Below, in pieces: positions 25,166-34,509 of a stretch of DNA of 64,000 bases; positions within the stretch are counted from its first letter, which is position 1, and each line of letters starts with the position of its first letter. The position numbers were made by a program, and so were the translations under genes. The stretch spans positions 1 through 64,000 of the forward strand of contig NZ_QVMO01000008.1 of assembly GCF_010501055.1 (NCBI RefSeq), written 5' to 3'. This DNA is from Dysgonomonas sp. 521 (GTDB lineage Bacteria; Bacteroidota; Bacteroidia; Bacteroidales; Dysgonomonadaceae). The notes under the pieces are model-generated. The model worked only from the letters and a program-made list of their open reading frames with translations, was not told where the DNA came from and made no database searches.

Positions 25166-25489
25166 ATGCTGAATAATATATTAGAACAAGTAGGAATTGA
25201 CAATTACATCTACCTCTGCATATTGCTGTTTAGTGTGGGTGCGATTGGATTATTGTATCGTCGCAGTACGATAGTCATGTTGATGTCGGTAGAACTGATG
25301 CTGGCTGCAGCCAATATGTTACTGGCCGTTTTCTCTGTGTATCATCAGGATACCAGCGGACAGGTGTTTGTGATTTTCTCGTTGGCGGTAGCTGCTGCCG
25401 AGGTCGCTGTAGGGCTTGCTATTCTGGTAGCTATCTACAGGAATATAGGCACTATAGATATTGATGAATTGAAAAACTTAAAAGGATAA
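25166..25489 (+). CDS. nuoK: NADH-quinone oxidoreductase subunit K
   Basis: 107 residues with three transmembrane helices (ND4L). The two buried Glu residues of the family are visible in SVELMLAAANM (about 43) and AAAEVAVGLAILV (about 79), which form part of the membrane proton path. It is followed by nuoL after 6 bp. Confidence 0.95.
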   Translation: MLNNILEQVGIDNYIYLCILLFSVGAIGLLYRRSTIVMLMSVELMLAAANMLLAVFSVYHQDTSGQVFVIFSLAVAAAEVAVGLAILVAIYRNIGTIDIDELKNLKG

Positions 25490-25495
25490 TTTTGG

Positions 25496-27370
25496 ATGGA
25501 AACAATACTCGTATTAATACTCTTGCTTAGTCCGTTTATCGGTTTTTCGATCAATCTGCTGGTTGGTAAAAAATTAACGGGGCGCACACTACCCGGGATT
25601 ATTGCTACTACTGCAGTAATAATTAGCTTTGCAATTTCACTTTATTTCTTCATACGTAACCTGTCTACGGGAGAAGTTATACATGTAAACCTGTATGAGT
25701 GGATTGCTTTAGGTGGATTCTCTACCAATCTGGCCTTCACACTCGACCAGTTGTCACTTATCTGGTTACTCTTTGTGACAGGTATCGGTGCATTGATCCA
25801 CATCTATTCGATGGGATATATGCACGATGATGAAAACGTAGACCGTTACTTTTCCTATCTTAATCTGTTTATCTTCTTTATGGCAGTACTCGTTGCCGGA
25901 AGCAATCTTTTGGTAATGTTTATCGGATGGGAAGGTGTAGGATTATGTTCTTACCTGTTGATCGGTTTCTGGTCGAAAGACCACAAGAATAACGATGCAG
26001 CTAAGAAAGCCTTTATTATGAACCGTATCGGCGACCTGGGCTTCCTTATCGGCATCTTCACATTAGGATATTTATTCAAGACTGTTGATTACGCTTCGTT
26101 AAGAGATGTGGTTACCAGTCCCGACCCGCTGCTGGGTGTTGCTACCTTGGCACTGTTTATCGGTGCAACAGGTAAAAGTGCGCAGATACCATTATACACA
26201 TGGTTGCCCGACGCTATGGCAGGGCCAACTCCGGTTTCGGCACTGATACATGCCGCAACAATGGTTACTGCGGGTATATTTATGGTAACCCGGTTAAATT
26301 TCATATTCGACCTTACACCTGATATTCAGACGTTGATTGCTATAATAGGTGCCATCACTGCTCTGTTTGCCGCTACAATAGCTTTAACCCAAACGGATAT
26401 AAAGAAAGTACTGGCATACTCCACCGTATCGCAGCTGGGTCTGATGTTCCTTGCCTTAGGCTTGGGTGCATATCATGTGGCTGTGTTCCACGTTATCACG
26501 CATGCTTTCTTCAAGGCTTGCCTGTTCTTGGGTTCGGGTTCGGTTATCCATGCGATGGGTGGCGAGCAAGACATGCGCAAAATGGGTGGTCTGAAAAATA
26601 AGATGAAGACTACCTATTACACATTCCTGATCTCTACGCTGTCTATTGCGGGTATTCCACCACTGGCAGGTTTCTTCTCCAAAGATGAAATCATGCTGAC
26701 AGCTTTTGAGCATAATAAGGCATTGTGGGTGATTGGTGCTTTAGCTTCCCTGCTTACAGCATTCTACATGTTCCGCCTGCTGTATCTAACATTCTTTGGC
26801 GAATTCAGAGGTACAGAAGAACAGAAACATCATTTGCATGAGTCGCCAGGTAGTATGACTATGCCGCTTGTCATATTGGCGTTCCTTGCATTCTTCGGAG
26901 GTGCAATCAGTATCCCATTTGGCAACCTCAGTTGGCTGAACGGATACCTTGAGCCGATACTTCCGGGTATTGCAGGCCATCATCCCGAAACAGCGCAAAT
27001 GGTAACTACGATGGTTATTTCTACAGCGATAGCTGTTATCGGTATCATACTGGCTTATTTCAAATATATCAAAAAATCGGAAGTCCCTGCCGAGGATAGT
27101 AAGATTACCGGATTTGCTAAAGTGCTTTACAATAAATATTATGTAGATGAAATATATGATGCTTTATTTGTAAAACCGCTTTATGTATTGGCCGGCTTCT
27201 TCGAAAATGTAGTTGAAAAACTTCTAAAGAATATATTAAAAAGCTTTGGAGGCTTGGTTGAAATGCTATCAATCCCTGCCAGAAGATTACAGAATGGAAG
27301 TCTCGGCTTTTACTTATTCTTCTTTGTATTAGGATTCAGTGCACTAATTATCTGTTTATTTCTTGTATAA
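25496..27370 (+). CDS. nuoL: NADH-quinone oxidoreductase subunit L
   Basis: 624 residues, the distal antiporter-like proton-pumping subunit (ND5). Key segments include FIGWEGVGLCSYLLIGFW (Glu in TM5, about 147), KSAQIPLYTWLPDAMAGPTP with its Lys near 227, and HVITHAFFKACLFLGSG. The C-terminal part (about 500-624) includes the long lateral helix that braces NuoM and NuoN. Sixteen bp separate it from nuoM. Confidence 0.96.
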   Translation: METILVLILLLSPFIGFSINLLVGKKLTGRTLPGIIATTAVIISFAISLYFFIRNLSTGEVIHVNLYEWIALGGFSTNLAFTLDQLSLIWLLFVTGIGALIHIYSMGYMHDDENVDRYFSYLNLFIFFMAVLVAGSNLLVMFIGWEGVGLCSYLLIGFWSKDHKNNDAAKKAFIMNRIGDLGFLIGIFTLGYLFKTVDYASLRDVVTSPDPLLGVATLALFIGATGKSAQIPLYTWLPDAMAGPTPVSALIHAATMVTAGIFMVTRLNFIFDLTPDIQTLIAIIGAITALFAATIALTQTDIKKVLAYSTVSQLGLMFLALGLGAYHVAVFHVITHAFFKACLFLGSGSVIHAMGGEQDMRKMGGLKNKMKTTYYTFLISTLSIAGIPPLAGFFSKDEIMLTAFEHNKALWVIGALASLLTAFYMFRLLYLTFFGEFRGTEEQKHHLHESPGSMTMPLVILAFLAFFGGAISIPFGNLSWLNGYLEPILPGIAGHHPETAQMVTTMVISTAIAVIGIILAYFKYIKKSEVPAEDSKITGFAKVLYNKYYVDEIYDALFVKPLYVLAGFFENVVEKLLKNILKSFGGLVEMLSIPARRLQNGSLGFYLFFFVLGFSALIICLFLV

Positions 27371-27386
27371 AAATTTTTAAAGAAAC

Positions 27387-28820
27387 ATGAATATCGCTAT
27401 TATATTAATCATATTATTAGTAGGTGCAATTCTTACTTATTTATCAGGAAATAGATTTGCCTCTAAAGTAGCCATGCTGTTCGGTGTTGCCGGAGCTATT
27501 TTTTCGGTGGCTCTGTGCCTCAAATACGGCGCGGCGGGAGCAAGCTACAGTATCGACTGGATTACCAACCCTAATATTTCATTTTCGTTAAAGGCCGATG
27601 GTTTGTCGATAGCAATGATATTGTTGACAACTGTTTTATTGCCGATTATAATATTGGGAACACAATCGAGGGAGTTTAAGAACGAAAAGCTGTTGTACAG
27701 CCTGGTCGTATTTATGGCTTTTGCCATGACAGGCGCTTTCCTGAGCAGCAATGCCCTGTTGTATTATGTATTCTGGGAAATGTCGTTAATCCCTATCTAT
27801 TTCATCATCGTGCTTTGGGGTAACGGCGAAATAGCCAAGAGGCGCAAAGCCGCTATGACATTCTTCCTGTTCACATTTGCCGGGTCGTTATTTATGCTCG
27901 CCGCTATTATATATTTATATACCAAAACAGGAAGTTTCCAGCTCGAAGCGTTTTATAACGCGAACCTGACCCAGATGGAACAGATCTGGATATTCCTCGC
28001 GTTCTTCCTTGCCTATGCTATTAAGATTCCTGTTTTCCCATTCCATACATGGCAGGCGAATGTGTACCAGAAAGCTCCGGCAATCGGTACGATGCTTTTG
28101 GCCGGTATCATGTCTAAGATGGGGGCATATAGTGTGATTCGCTGGCAGTTGCCTATAACGCCGTACGCTTCGCACGAATTCAGGACGGTTATACTGATAC
28201 TTTGTATCATCGGTGTGGTATATGGGGCTATTATGGCGCTTCGTCAGGACGACCTGAAACGTTTCCTTGCCTACGCGTCTTTGTCGCATGTGGGATTTGT
28301 GGCGGCAGGAGCTTACGCCCTTACTTACGATGGGTTGCAGGGAGCAGTAGTGCTTATCCTTGCTCATGGTTTTGGTATAGTAGCCATGTTTTACTCGGCA
28401 GACGTTATTCAGACCCGCACACATACATTGACTATAAGCCAGTTGGGTGGTATAAAGGAACACGCGCCTAAATTTTCGGTTGCATTCTTCCTCAGCATCC
28501 TTTCTTCTATTGGCATACCCTTGACGTTCAACTTTATCGGGGAATTTACGATTATGTTCGGGCTTTATCAGGTAAACCTCTGGTATGCCCTGACGATAGG
28601 AACTTCACTATTCCTCGGCGCCCTGTTCATGTTGAGGATGTATCAGCGTGTAATGCTGGGCGAGCCTTATAAAAAGCCGTTCAGGGATTTATCCAAAACA
28701 GAAGTGACTGTCTTTGCCCTGCTTGTGGGAATCCTTATTTTCTTCGGGGTATATGTAAAGCCTGTGACAGACCTGGTTTCTACCAGCCTGACAGAAATAG
28801 TGATGTATATTAACAGATAA
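27387..28820 (+). CDS. nuoM: NADH-quinone oxidoreductase subunit M
   Basis: 477 residues, antiporter-like proton-pumping subunit (ND4). Typical motifs: YYVFWEMSLIPIYFII (Glu about 136), AIKIPVFPFHTWQANVYQKAP (about 211-231) and YASLSHVGFVAAG. About 14 transmembrane helices. The 85-bp gap to nuoN is AT-rich and holds only short direct repeats of TCTTTAAATTTTTAAA type. Confidence 0.95.
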   Translation: MNIAIILIILLVGAILTYLSGNRFASKVAMLFGVAGAIFSVALCLKYGAAGASYSIDWITNPNISFSLKADGLSIAMILLTTVLLPIIILGTQSREFKNEKLLYSLVVFMAFAMTGAFLSSNALLYYVFWEMSLIPIYFIIVLWGNGEIAKRRKAAMTFFLFTFAGSLFMLAAIIYLYTKTGSFQLEAFYNANLTQMEQIWIFLAFFLAYAIKIPVFPFHTWQANVYQKAPAIGTMLLAGIMSKMGAYSVIRWQLPITPYASHEFRTVILILCIIGVVYGAIMALRQDDLKRFLAYASLSHVGFVAAGAYALTYDGLQGAVVLILAHGFGIVAMFYSADVIQTRTHTLTISQLGGIKEHAPKFSVAFFLSILSSIGIPLTFNFIGEFTIMFGLYQVNLWYALTIGTSLFLGALFMLRMYQRVMLGEPYKKPFRDLSKTEVTVFALLVGILIFFGVYVKPVTDLVSTSLTEIVMYINR

Positions 28821-28905
28821 TTCGAGGATTTAAAAATTTGAAGATTCAAATATTCGGAAAATCTTTAATCTTTAAATTTTTAAACATTAAATTAAAAAAT
28901 ATATA

Positions 28906-30297
28906 ATGAGTACATTGATAGCCATCTCAGCATTAGGTATAATATGCCTCATATTGGAGATATTCAATTTAAGAAAGATCCTTATACCTGTTACGCTTGT
29001 CGGGCTGATAGCTGCATTGGGATTGACTGCTACGGAATTTTACTTAGGACAATCTTTCCTTGGTGCCGATAAGTATAATATGGTGGTATCCACAGGGTTT
29101 TCGCAGGGATTCTCAGTCCTGTTTATTATCCTTGCGGTTCTTATTATCGCTATGAGCCCTAAATTCTATCAGGAGAAAATAACGAAGATAGCAGACTATG
29201 TCGCCCTGAAAGTATTCTTACTGGCAGGAGCTGTGGCTATGGTTTCTTTCGGCAATTTTGCCATGTTCTTTATCGGGCTTGAGGTGTTATCCATTGCCGG
29301 ATATGTATTGGCTGCCAGCGACCCGAAGAACCTGAGAAGCAATGAGGCCGGTATGAAGTATTTCATCATGGGGGCCTTTGCTTCCAGTTTTATACTATTC
29401 GGTATCGCATTAGTATATGGTACTGTAGGGTCTTTTGATATAGCTACAGTTACAATAGCTTCCACTGCACAGGCAGGTTCTTTACCTGTTTGGTTTAGCC
29501 TTGGGTTTGTAATGATAACAGTAGGTATGATGTTCAAGGCATCAATCGTACCGTTCCATTTCTGGGCGCCGGATGTATACGAAGGTTCGCCAACGTTGGT
29601 AACAGCACTGATGAGTACATTGGTAAAAGTGGCCGCGATAGGAGCCTTATTTAAAGTAGTGGCTATATTAGCCGCCGCCATTACGCCTGCATACCAGATT
29701 GGACTGATAGTGTTGTCTATACTGACTATGACTGTGGGTAACGTCACAGCCATGAGGCAGAAGAATATAAAGCGTATGATGGCCTATTCGGGTATTTCAC
29801 ATGCCGGATTTATGATGATGACATTGCTGGCGCTAGGTACGTCAGCAAATACGGTGCTGTATTATGCTGCCGCGTACAGCTTTGCTGGCATAGCCGCATT
29901 TGCCGTTATTATGGGCGTTTGCAGAGGCAAGGATAACGAAGATATGTCGAACTTCTTCGGCCTTGTGAAACGTCAGCCTGTAATGACTGCAATATTGACT
30001 TGCGCGCTGTTGTCGTTAAGCGGTATTCCGATTTTTGCGGGCTTCTTTGCCAAGTTCTTCGTATTTGGACAGATGTTGCAGACCGATCATCTGATACTTG
30101 TTATATTCGGTATTATAAACTCTGTTATAGCGGTGTTCTACTATCTGGGAGTAGCCAATGTAATGATTACAAAAGAGCCTGAAACAACAGAACGGCTGCA
30201 TGTTCCTTTCGAATATAAAGCGGTAGCCGTCATCGCTATCTGCCTGAATTTATTACTGGGAGTTTTCCCTTCTGTAATAATGGGGTTAAGTCTGTAA
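28906..30297 (+). CDS. nuoN: NADH-quinone oxidoreductase subunit N
   Basis: 463 residues, antiporter-like subunit (ND2) next to NuoK. Conserved: FFIGLEVLSIAGYVLAA (Glu about 125), FKASIVPFHFWAPDVYEGSP (about 211-230) and MAYSGISHAGFMMM. Last gene of the operon; a T-type inverted-repeat element follows and could act as a terminator. Confidence 0.95.
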   Translation: MSTLIAISALGIICLILEIFNLRKILIPVTLVGLIAALGLTATEFYLGQSFLGADKYNMVVSTGFSQGFSVLFIILAVLIIAMSPKFYQEKITKIADYVALKVFLLAGAVAMVSFGNFAMFFIGLEVLSIAGYVLAASDPKNLRSNEAGMKYFIMGAFASSFILFGIALVYGTVGSFDIATVTIASTAQAGSLPVWFSLGFVMITVGMMFKASIVPFHFWAPDVYEGSPTLVTALMSTLVKVAAIGALFKVVAILAAAITPAYQIGLIVLSILTMTVGNVTAMRQKNIKRMMAYSGISHAGFMMMTLLALGTSANTVLYYAAAYSFAGIAAFAVIMGVCRGKDNEDMSNFFGLVKRQPVMTAILTCALLSLSGIPIFAGFFAKFFVFGQMLQTDHLILVIFGIINSVIAVFYYLGVANVMITKEPETTERLHVPFEYKAVAVIAICLNLLLGVFPSVIMGLSL

Positions 30298-30320
30298 TAA
30301 TCGAAATTGATAATATATAG

Positions 30321-30507
30321 AAAGAGGGTGTCTCAAAAGTAAAACATCTCTATCAAATTATTACTCTCTTTGTCATTGCCTCGCCTTCGCTTCGGCGAAC
30401 GTTGTTTCTGAGTGCAACGAAGAATCTCGACCCACCAGATACGAGATGTTTCACTCCGTTCAACATGACAAAAAGATATGAAAAAATACTTTTGAGACAC
30501 CCTCTTT
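30321..30507. repeat. T-type inverted-repeat element between nuoN and a convergent gene
   Basis: 187 bp bounded by a perfect 21-bp inverted repeat (AAAGAGGGTGTCTCAAAAGT A and its complement). The inside is non-coding and includes CTTCGCTTCGGCGAACG. It sits between two convergent genes and ends 11 bp from the stop codon at 30519, so the ends could form a large terminator stem. Confidence 0.7.
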
Positions 30508-30518
30508 TTGCTTGTCTA

Positions 30519-31181
30519 TTATTCCACTTCAAAATCGAAGTAAAGTACATCTGTCCAATTATCAATTCCCAGTTCGATTATTTTCTGCTGTTTCAGGTAA
30601 TTTATATCCTTCTCAAGGGAAGGGATACCTACCTTTTTTGAAAACAACTTTTTTATCCATGACGCGTTTTTGGCTTCTTCCAACATTTCCTCGCGTACCT
30701 TAATTTCATTATTGAGTTCCTCTACTACGTTGATAAATTCGTTTATATCGGCTTCTACATCCAGTATCGCTTCCAGAAGGTCGTCATTCTGTTCTTCCAG
30801 AGGCGTATCCTCCATTTCATAAATCTCTCCGCATTCCAGAAAGAAGTACTTTTGCTTACGGTCTTCCCTGTCAAGGAATTCTTTTGTCTGTTTTATGATT
30901 TCCTGCAATTCCTCCTTGTCGTACAGATTTAGGTCATATACCCGCTGCAAAAACTCATACAACTTATTCTTGCCAGCTTCGTAGTCGCCGGTAAGTGCTA
31001 TCGGATGCTCGTAATTCCATATAAGTGAATGGCTTTTACGGGTGTTTACCGAGAGCAATATCTTGTATGATATAGGAATGTCGTAATTCCATTCGGATAT
31101 TGATAAGACCTTGTCTTGTTCAGTCCTCTTTTGTTGCGTAACGTCAAAATCTATTGAATACAAGTAACTTCGATTTGCCAT
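30519..31181 (-). CDS. Uncharacterised protein, coiled-coil C-terminus
   Basis: 220 residues beginning MANRSYLYSIDFD. The first half is mixed alpha/beta, and residues about 100-200 are highly charged and helical (LEAILDVEADINEFINVVEE). There is no signal peptide or membrane segment. I recall similar proteins as domain-of-unknown-function entries in Bacteroidota but cannot assign a role. It is monocistronic, convergent with nuo, and backed by a cluster of non-coding elements. Confidence 0.7.
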   Translation of the reverse strand: MANRSYLYSIDFDVTQQKRTEQDKVLSISEWNYDIPISYKILLSVNTRKSHSLIWNYEHPIALTGDYEAGKNKLYEFLQRVYDLNLYDKEELQEIIKQTKEFLDREDRKQKYFFLECGEIYEMEDTPLEEQNDDLLEAILDVEADINEFINVVEELNNEIKVREEMLEEAKNASWIKKLFSKKVGIPSLEKDINYLKQQKIIELGIDNWTDVLYFDFEVE

Positions 31182-31341
31182 GTTTGTGTATTGATTATCA
31201 GGTTTAACTATAATTTTTTTAACGAACCCTTATCCGTTGTGAAAATATGAAAAATTTGTCTTATATAGAAGAGTTCTTTGAAATTATTATGAAGAAGACT
31301 CCTATAAGAAGGAGAAAAGTGTGAAAAAAGAGTCACTTTTG

Positions 31342-31851
31342 CTAAGTACATGACAAAAAATAATATTCAATACATAAAGCATTGATAGTTAGTAAATTGT
31401 CTAAAAATAAAATATATGCTGTCCTGTCTTTCAGACAGTAATTCCTAAGCATTGCAATTTCCACAAACCGATGCCCCAATGTCATTAAGTTAAGGCTGAA
31501 AGCCTTTATTATTTCAGCCCAATGGCAAGCGAAGCGTCGCCTTGGGTAAAGAGCATTTAACAGAAACTGCGCGCTGAAAGTGCAGGTCAAATTTAAAGAA
31601 CAAGGCCAAATCATTTACCTGCGCTTTCAGCGCGCACGCTCTATATTTGGACATTCTGCCCCAAGGCGTTGCCTTGGGCTGAAATAAGACGGGCTTTCAG
31701 CCCTAGCTTTTGATACCATAATCCTTAAGTTGATGACATTGATACGATAACCTCCGGTTATGAATTGAATTGAAAATCAGCGGAGCTAAAATCGGCGGAG
31801 CCAAAATCAGTTTTTTTAAGTCAGTTTCAATGTTTTTTGTCATGTACTATG
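31342..31851. repeat. Long Q-family element with 8-bp duplication
   Basis: 510 bp, ends TAAGTACATGACAAAAAATA and TTTTTTGTCATGTACTA, flanked by CACTTTTG on both sides (31334-31341, 31852-31859). The interior contains GGCTGAAAGCCTTTATTATT as in the 16024 copy plus an extra nested palindrome, AACTGCGCGCTGAAAGTGCA with a complementary CTGCGCTTTCAGCGCGCAC. 31182-31333 holds no supported gene. Confidence 0.75.
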
Positions 31852-31861
31852 CACTTTTGTC

Positions 31862-32300
31862 ACTTTTTTTAAGAACCTACATGCAGAGTCGATTAGATTT
31901 AGCCTGCTAAAACCGCAAGCAAAAATGTAAAATTCCATCTAAAAATAGCTATGAAAAAGATATAATAAGGCGAATCAAGGGTTAAAAAGCACAGTAACTT
32001 ATTGTCCCGAAGGGACTGAAGGTGGATAACCACTGGTAAAACCCGTGGCAGGGACTGGCTGGAAAACATGTCTCCGTAGGAGGCAAACAGCAAAAACAAA
32101 TGCCATTCGCCTCCTACGGAGACGGCCTCTCCCTATCCGCTTTTTCCACGGGTTTTACCCGTAGTTATCCATATTAGCCCACTTCGAGGACTTAGAACCC
32201 TGACTGCAAAACAAAAGATTGATTTATAATAGTATACTTTAACCCAAAGCAACCCTTGATTCACATTAATAAAATATTCGTATAAAATTTAAACAGTTTC
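31862..32300. repeat. Chimeric P-family element interrupted by an R element
   Basis: The left part (TTTAGCCTGCTAAAACCGC, CCATCTAAAAATAGCTATGA) matches the P copy at 1240-1454. The right part (AATATTCGTATAAAATTTAA ACAGTTTC) matches the other P type. An R element (31968-32266) sits between them with its own duplication. The outer left boundary is uncertain. Confidence 0.55.
31968..32266. repeat. R-family element nested in a P element (5-bp duplication)
   Basis: 299 bp bounded by GCGAATCAAGGGTTAAA and ACCCTTGATTCACAT, flanked by TAATA on both sides (31963-31967, 32267-32271). The interior differs from other R copies but folds alike: GTCCCGAAGGGAC hairpin, CTCCGTAGGAGGC pairing with GCCTCCTACGGAG, and AAACCCGTGG pairing with CCACGGGTTT. 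Confidence 0.7.
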
Positions 32301-32369
32301 CAATTGTTTACCTATGGACTTTGTTTCAATATTAGACTTAAAATATTTATTTATTCCAAAAAAACTTTA

Positions 32370-32377
32370 TACCTTTG
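32370..32377 (+). promoter_or_regulatory. -7 box (TACCTTTG) for the DUF177-rpmF-fabH genes
   Basis: Exact TAnnTTTG match 30 bp upstream of the GTG start at 32408. Confidence 0.55.
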
Positions 32378-32407
32378 CGCCGTTCTTTTGGTATATAAAT
32401 ACAATAC

Positions 32408-32983
32408 GTGGGAAAGTTTAGCTTATACAATATCCCTTTAAGAAGTTTATCGGAAGGGAAACATGAGTTCGGGTACGACTTGGACAATAAGTATTTTGCC
32501 CTTATAGATGACGGTACGGCCGACATAAAAAAGGGGGATTTGAAAGTGGCTTTATCATTGAAAAAGACAAGTGTTACTTTCGAACTTAATTTTGAAACAA
32601 AAGGTACAGTACATGTCCCTTGCGACAGATGCCTCGACGACATCGGCATGGAGGTAGATACGAAGAATAAACTTATCGTCAAATTCGGTAAAGAATATTC
32701 CGAAGAAAGTGACGAAATAGTTATCATACCGGAAGATGACGGGGAAATTAACATTGCATGGTTCCTGTACGAGTTTATAGTACTCAGTCTTCCTACAAAA
32801 CGTGTACATCCGGCAGGCACATGCAATAAAGCGATGTCTTCCAAGTTAAATAAACATAGGGCCAAGAGTTCTGACGATGATTCTGATGATGAATTAGACG
32901 ATGATGCAGACCTGGAAGATGATTCATCATTCTCCGATCCCCGTTGGGATAGCCTGAAAGATGTTTCGGTAGACGAAGATTAA
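32408..32983 (+). CDS. DUF177 (YceD-like) protein
   Basis: 191 residues starting at GTG. A central segment with CDRCLDDIG (about 75-83), the mid HPAGTC, and an acidic Asp/Glu-rich tail (DDDSDDELDDDADLEDD) followed by DPRWDSLKDV match the DUF177/YceD family. In bacteria and plastids the family is tied to 23S rRNA/50S biogenesis and is almost always next to rpmF, as here (68 bp upstream). In Bacteroidota its role is inferred from that context. Confidence 0.85.
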   Translation: MGKFSLYNIPLRSLSEGKHEFGYDLDNKYFALIDDGTADIKKGDLKVALSLKKTSVTFELNFETKGTVHVPCDRCLDDIGMEVDTKNKLIVKFGKEYSEESDEIVIIPEDDGEINIAWFLYEFIVLSLPTKRVHPAGTCNKAMSSKLNKHRAKSSDDDSDDELDDDADLEDDSSFSDPRWDSLKDVSVDED

Positions 32984-33051
32984 ATAAATGCAAATAGAAA
33001 ATTTGGTTTTTCTAATCAGAATAAATAAAAATAACTAAATAAAACAAGAAA

Positions 33052-33237
33052 ATGGCACATCCGAAACGAAGACAGTCAAAGTCTAGAACAGCTAAAAGAA
33101 GAACTCACGATAAAGCAGTAGCTCCAACATTAGCCGTATGCTCTAACTGCGGTTCATGGCATGTATTTCATACAGTATGCCCTGAGTGCGGATATTACAG
33201 AGGCAAATTGGCAATTGAAAAAGGAGTTGAAGTTTAA
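33052..33237 (+). CDS. rpmF: 50S ribosomal protein L32
   Basis: 61 residues, normal size. MAHPKRRQSKSRTAKRRTHD at the N-terminus and two CxxC pairs, CSNCG (about 31) and CPECG (about 43), forming a zinc ribbon. Component of the large ribosomal subunit. It lies between the DUF177 gene and fabH, with a short hairpin plus T-run just after it. Confidence 0.96.
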   Translation: MAHPKRRQSKSRTAKRRTHDKAVAPTLAVCSNCGSWHVFHTVCPECGYYRGKLAIEKGVEV

Positions 33238-33259
33238 GTTCTTAAGCCAAAACTTTTAA

Positions 33260-33288
33260 GCCCTACCACTAAATAGGGCATTTTTTTT
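33260..33288 (+). terminator. Hairpin with T-run between rpmF and fabH
   Basis: GCCCTA/TAGGGC stem with an 8-nt loop followed by TTTTTTTT. It may end part of the transcripts and so reduce fabH relative to rpmF, or fully separate the two. Confidence 0.55.
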
Positions 33289-33318
33289 ACTATTACTCAC
33301 AAAACCAGGATAAAGATA

Positions 33319-34299
33319 ATGATTCGAGCTGCAATTACTGGCATCGGTGCATATATTCCGGAAGCTATACTGACAAACGAAGACCTGTCTAAAATAGTAG
33401 ATACTAGCGACGAATGGATTATGACTCGTGTAGGCATCAAAGAGCGACATGTATTGGCTAAGGAGAAAGGCACGTCGGATATGGGGGCGGAAGCCGTAAA
33501 GCTGGTGCTGGAAAAAACAAACACCAAGCCTGAAGACGTAGAAGTAATTATTTTTGCGACAACAACTCCCGATTATATATTTCCGTCTACAGCCGCGATG
33601 ACTGCGGAAAAATGCGGTATAAAAAATGCGTTGGGATTTGACATACAAGCTGCATGTTCCGGCTTTATTTATGCTCTGGAAGTAGGTTCCAATTTTATCA
33701 AATCAGGGAAATACAAGAAAGTTATAGTAGCCGCAGGAGATAAAATGACCTCCATTACCAACTATAAAGACCGCACTACCTGCCCTCTGTTCGGAGACGC
33801 CGCCGGTGCTGTTATGCTGGAGCCTACCGAAGAAGAAGTAGGTGTGATGGATTCGATACTACATATTGATGGGGCATTTACGGCTCATCTGCACATGTAT
33901 GGCGGTGGTTCTATTCATCCGGCTTCGCATGAAACTGTAGACAAAGATATGCACTATGTATATCAGGAAGGACAAGTTGTATTCAAACACGCTGTATCGA
34001 AAATGGCGGATGTTTCCGTTGAAATAATGGAGCGTAACCACCTGAATAATGAAACTGTAGACTGGCTGGTGCCTCATCAGGCAAATATACGCATCATAGA
34101 GGCTGTGGGCAACCGTATGGGGCTTTCTCCCGATAAGGTGATGGTCAACATACAGAAATACGGAAATACAAGCGCTGGAACAATTCCGGTTTGCCTGTAT
34201 GAATGGGAATCGCAACTAAAGAAAGGCGATAACCTTATCCTTACTGCGTTTGGTGGTGGATTTACATGGGGAGCGGTATATCTCAAGTGGGCATATTAA
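33319..34299 (+). CDS. fabH: Beta-ketoacyl-ACP synthase III (FabH)
   Basis: 326 residues, normal length. It condenses an acyl-CoA primer with malonyl-ACP to start fatty acid synthesis. The catalytic triad is visible: Cys in [11 protein letters not shown] (about 113), His in VPHQANIRI (about 253) and Asn in KYGNTSAGT (about 283). N-terminal [10 protein letters not shown] and the [14 protein letters not shown] segment are typical. plsX, often between rpmF and fabH in other phyla, is absent here. Confidence 0.96.
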   Translation: MIRAAITGIGAYIPEAILTNEDLSKIVDTSDEWIMTRVGIKERHVLAKEKGTSDMGAEAVKLVLEKTNTKPEDVEVIIFATTTPDYIFPSTAAMTAEKCGIKNALGFDIQAACSGFIYALEVGSNFIKSGKYKKVIVAAGDKMTSITNYKDRTTCPLFGDAAGAVMLEPTEEEVGVMDSILHIDGAFTAHLHMYGGGSIHPASHETVDKDMHYVYQEGQVVFKHAVSKMADVSVEIMERNHLNNETVDWLVPHQANIRIIEAVGNRMGLSPDKVMVNIQKYGNTSAGTIPVCLYEWESQLKKGDNLILTAFGGGFTWGAVYLKWAY

Positions 34300-34322
34300 G
34301 CACCTGAATTATACATTATATA

Positions 34323-34367
34323 ACGAGAAAAAGGATAACTCATCAGTGGGTTATCCTTTTTTCTCGT
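34323..34367. terminator. Strong terminator after fabH
   Basis: Near-perfect 17-bp stem ACGAGAAAAAGGATAAC with GTTATCCTTTTTTCTCGT and a TCATCAGTGG loop. It can work in both directions between fabH and the convergent oxidoreductase operon. The rest of the gap up to 34509 holds a fragment resembling a dispersed repeat (CCCCGTATCAAGCACGGGAC). Confidence 0.7.
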
Positions 34368-34509
34368 ATGTATTGAGGACTGTTTCGAAAGCCAATAAAG
34401 GGTTATTGTCATTGCAGACTTGATCCGCATCCCCTCACAATAAATGTTTTGGACGATTCCCCGTATCAAGCACGGGACGACAGGCTTTTAGGGGCAGCAC
34501 CCTGTAATA

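Noticed and set aside
31247..31324. 25-codon ORF (MKNLSYIEEFFEIIMKKTPI..) before the Q element
   Set aside because: No promoter box at a suitable distance, no recognisable features, and the ORF is AT-rich by-chance material beside an element cluster.
31862..32300. Antisense or small-protein genes within the element cluster
   Set aside because: Short ORFs there are by-products of palindromes and differ between copies, with no promoter support.
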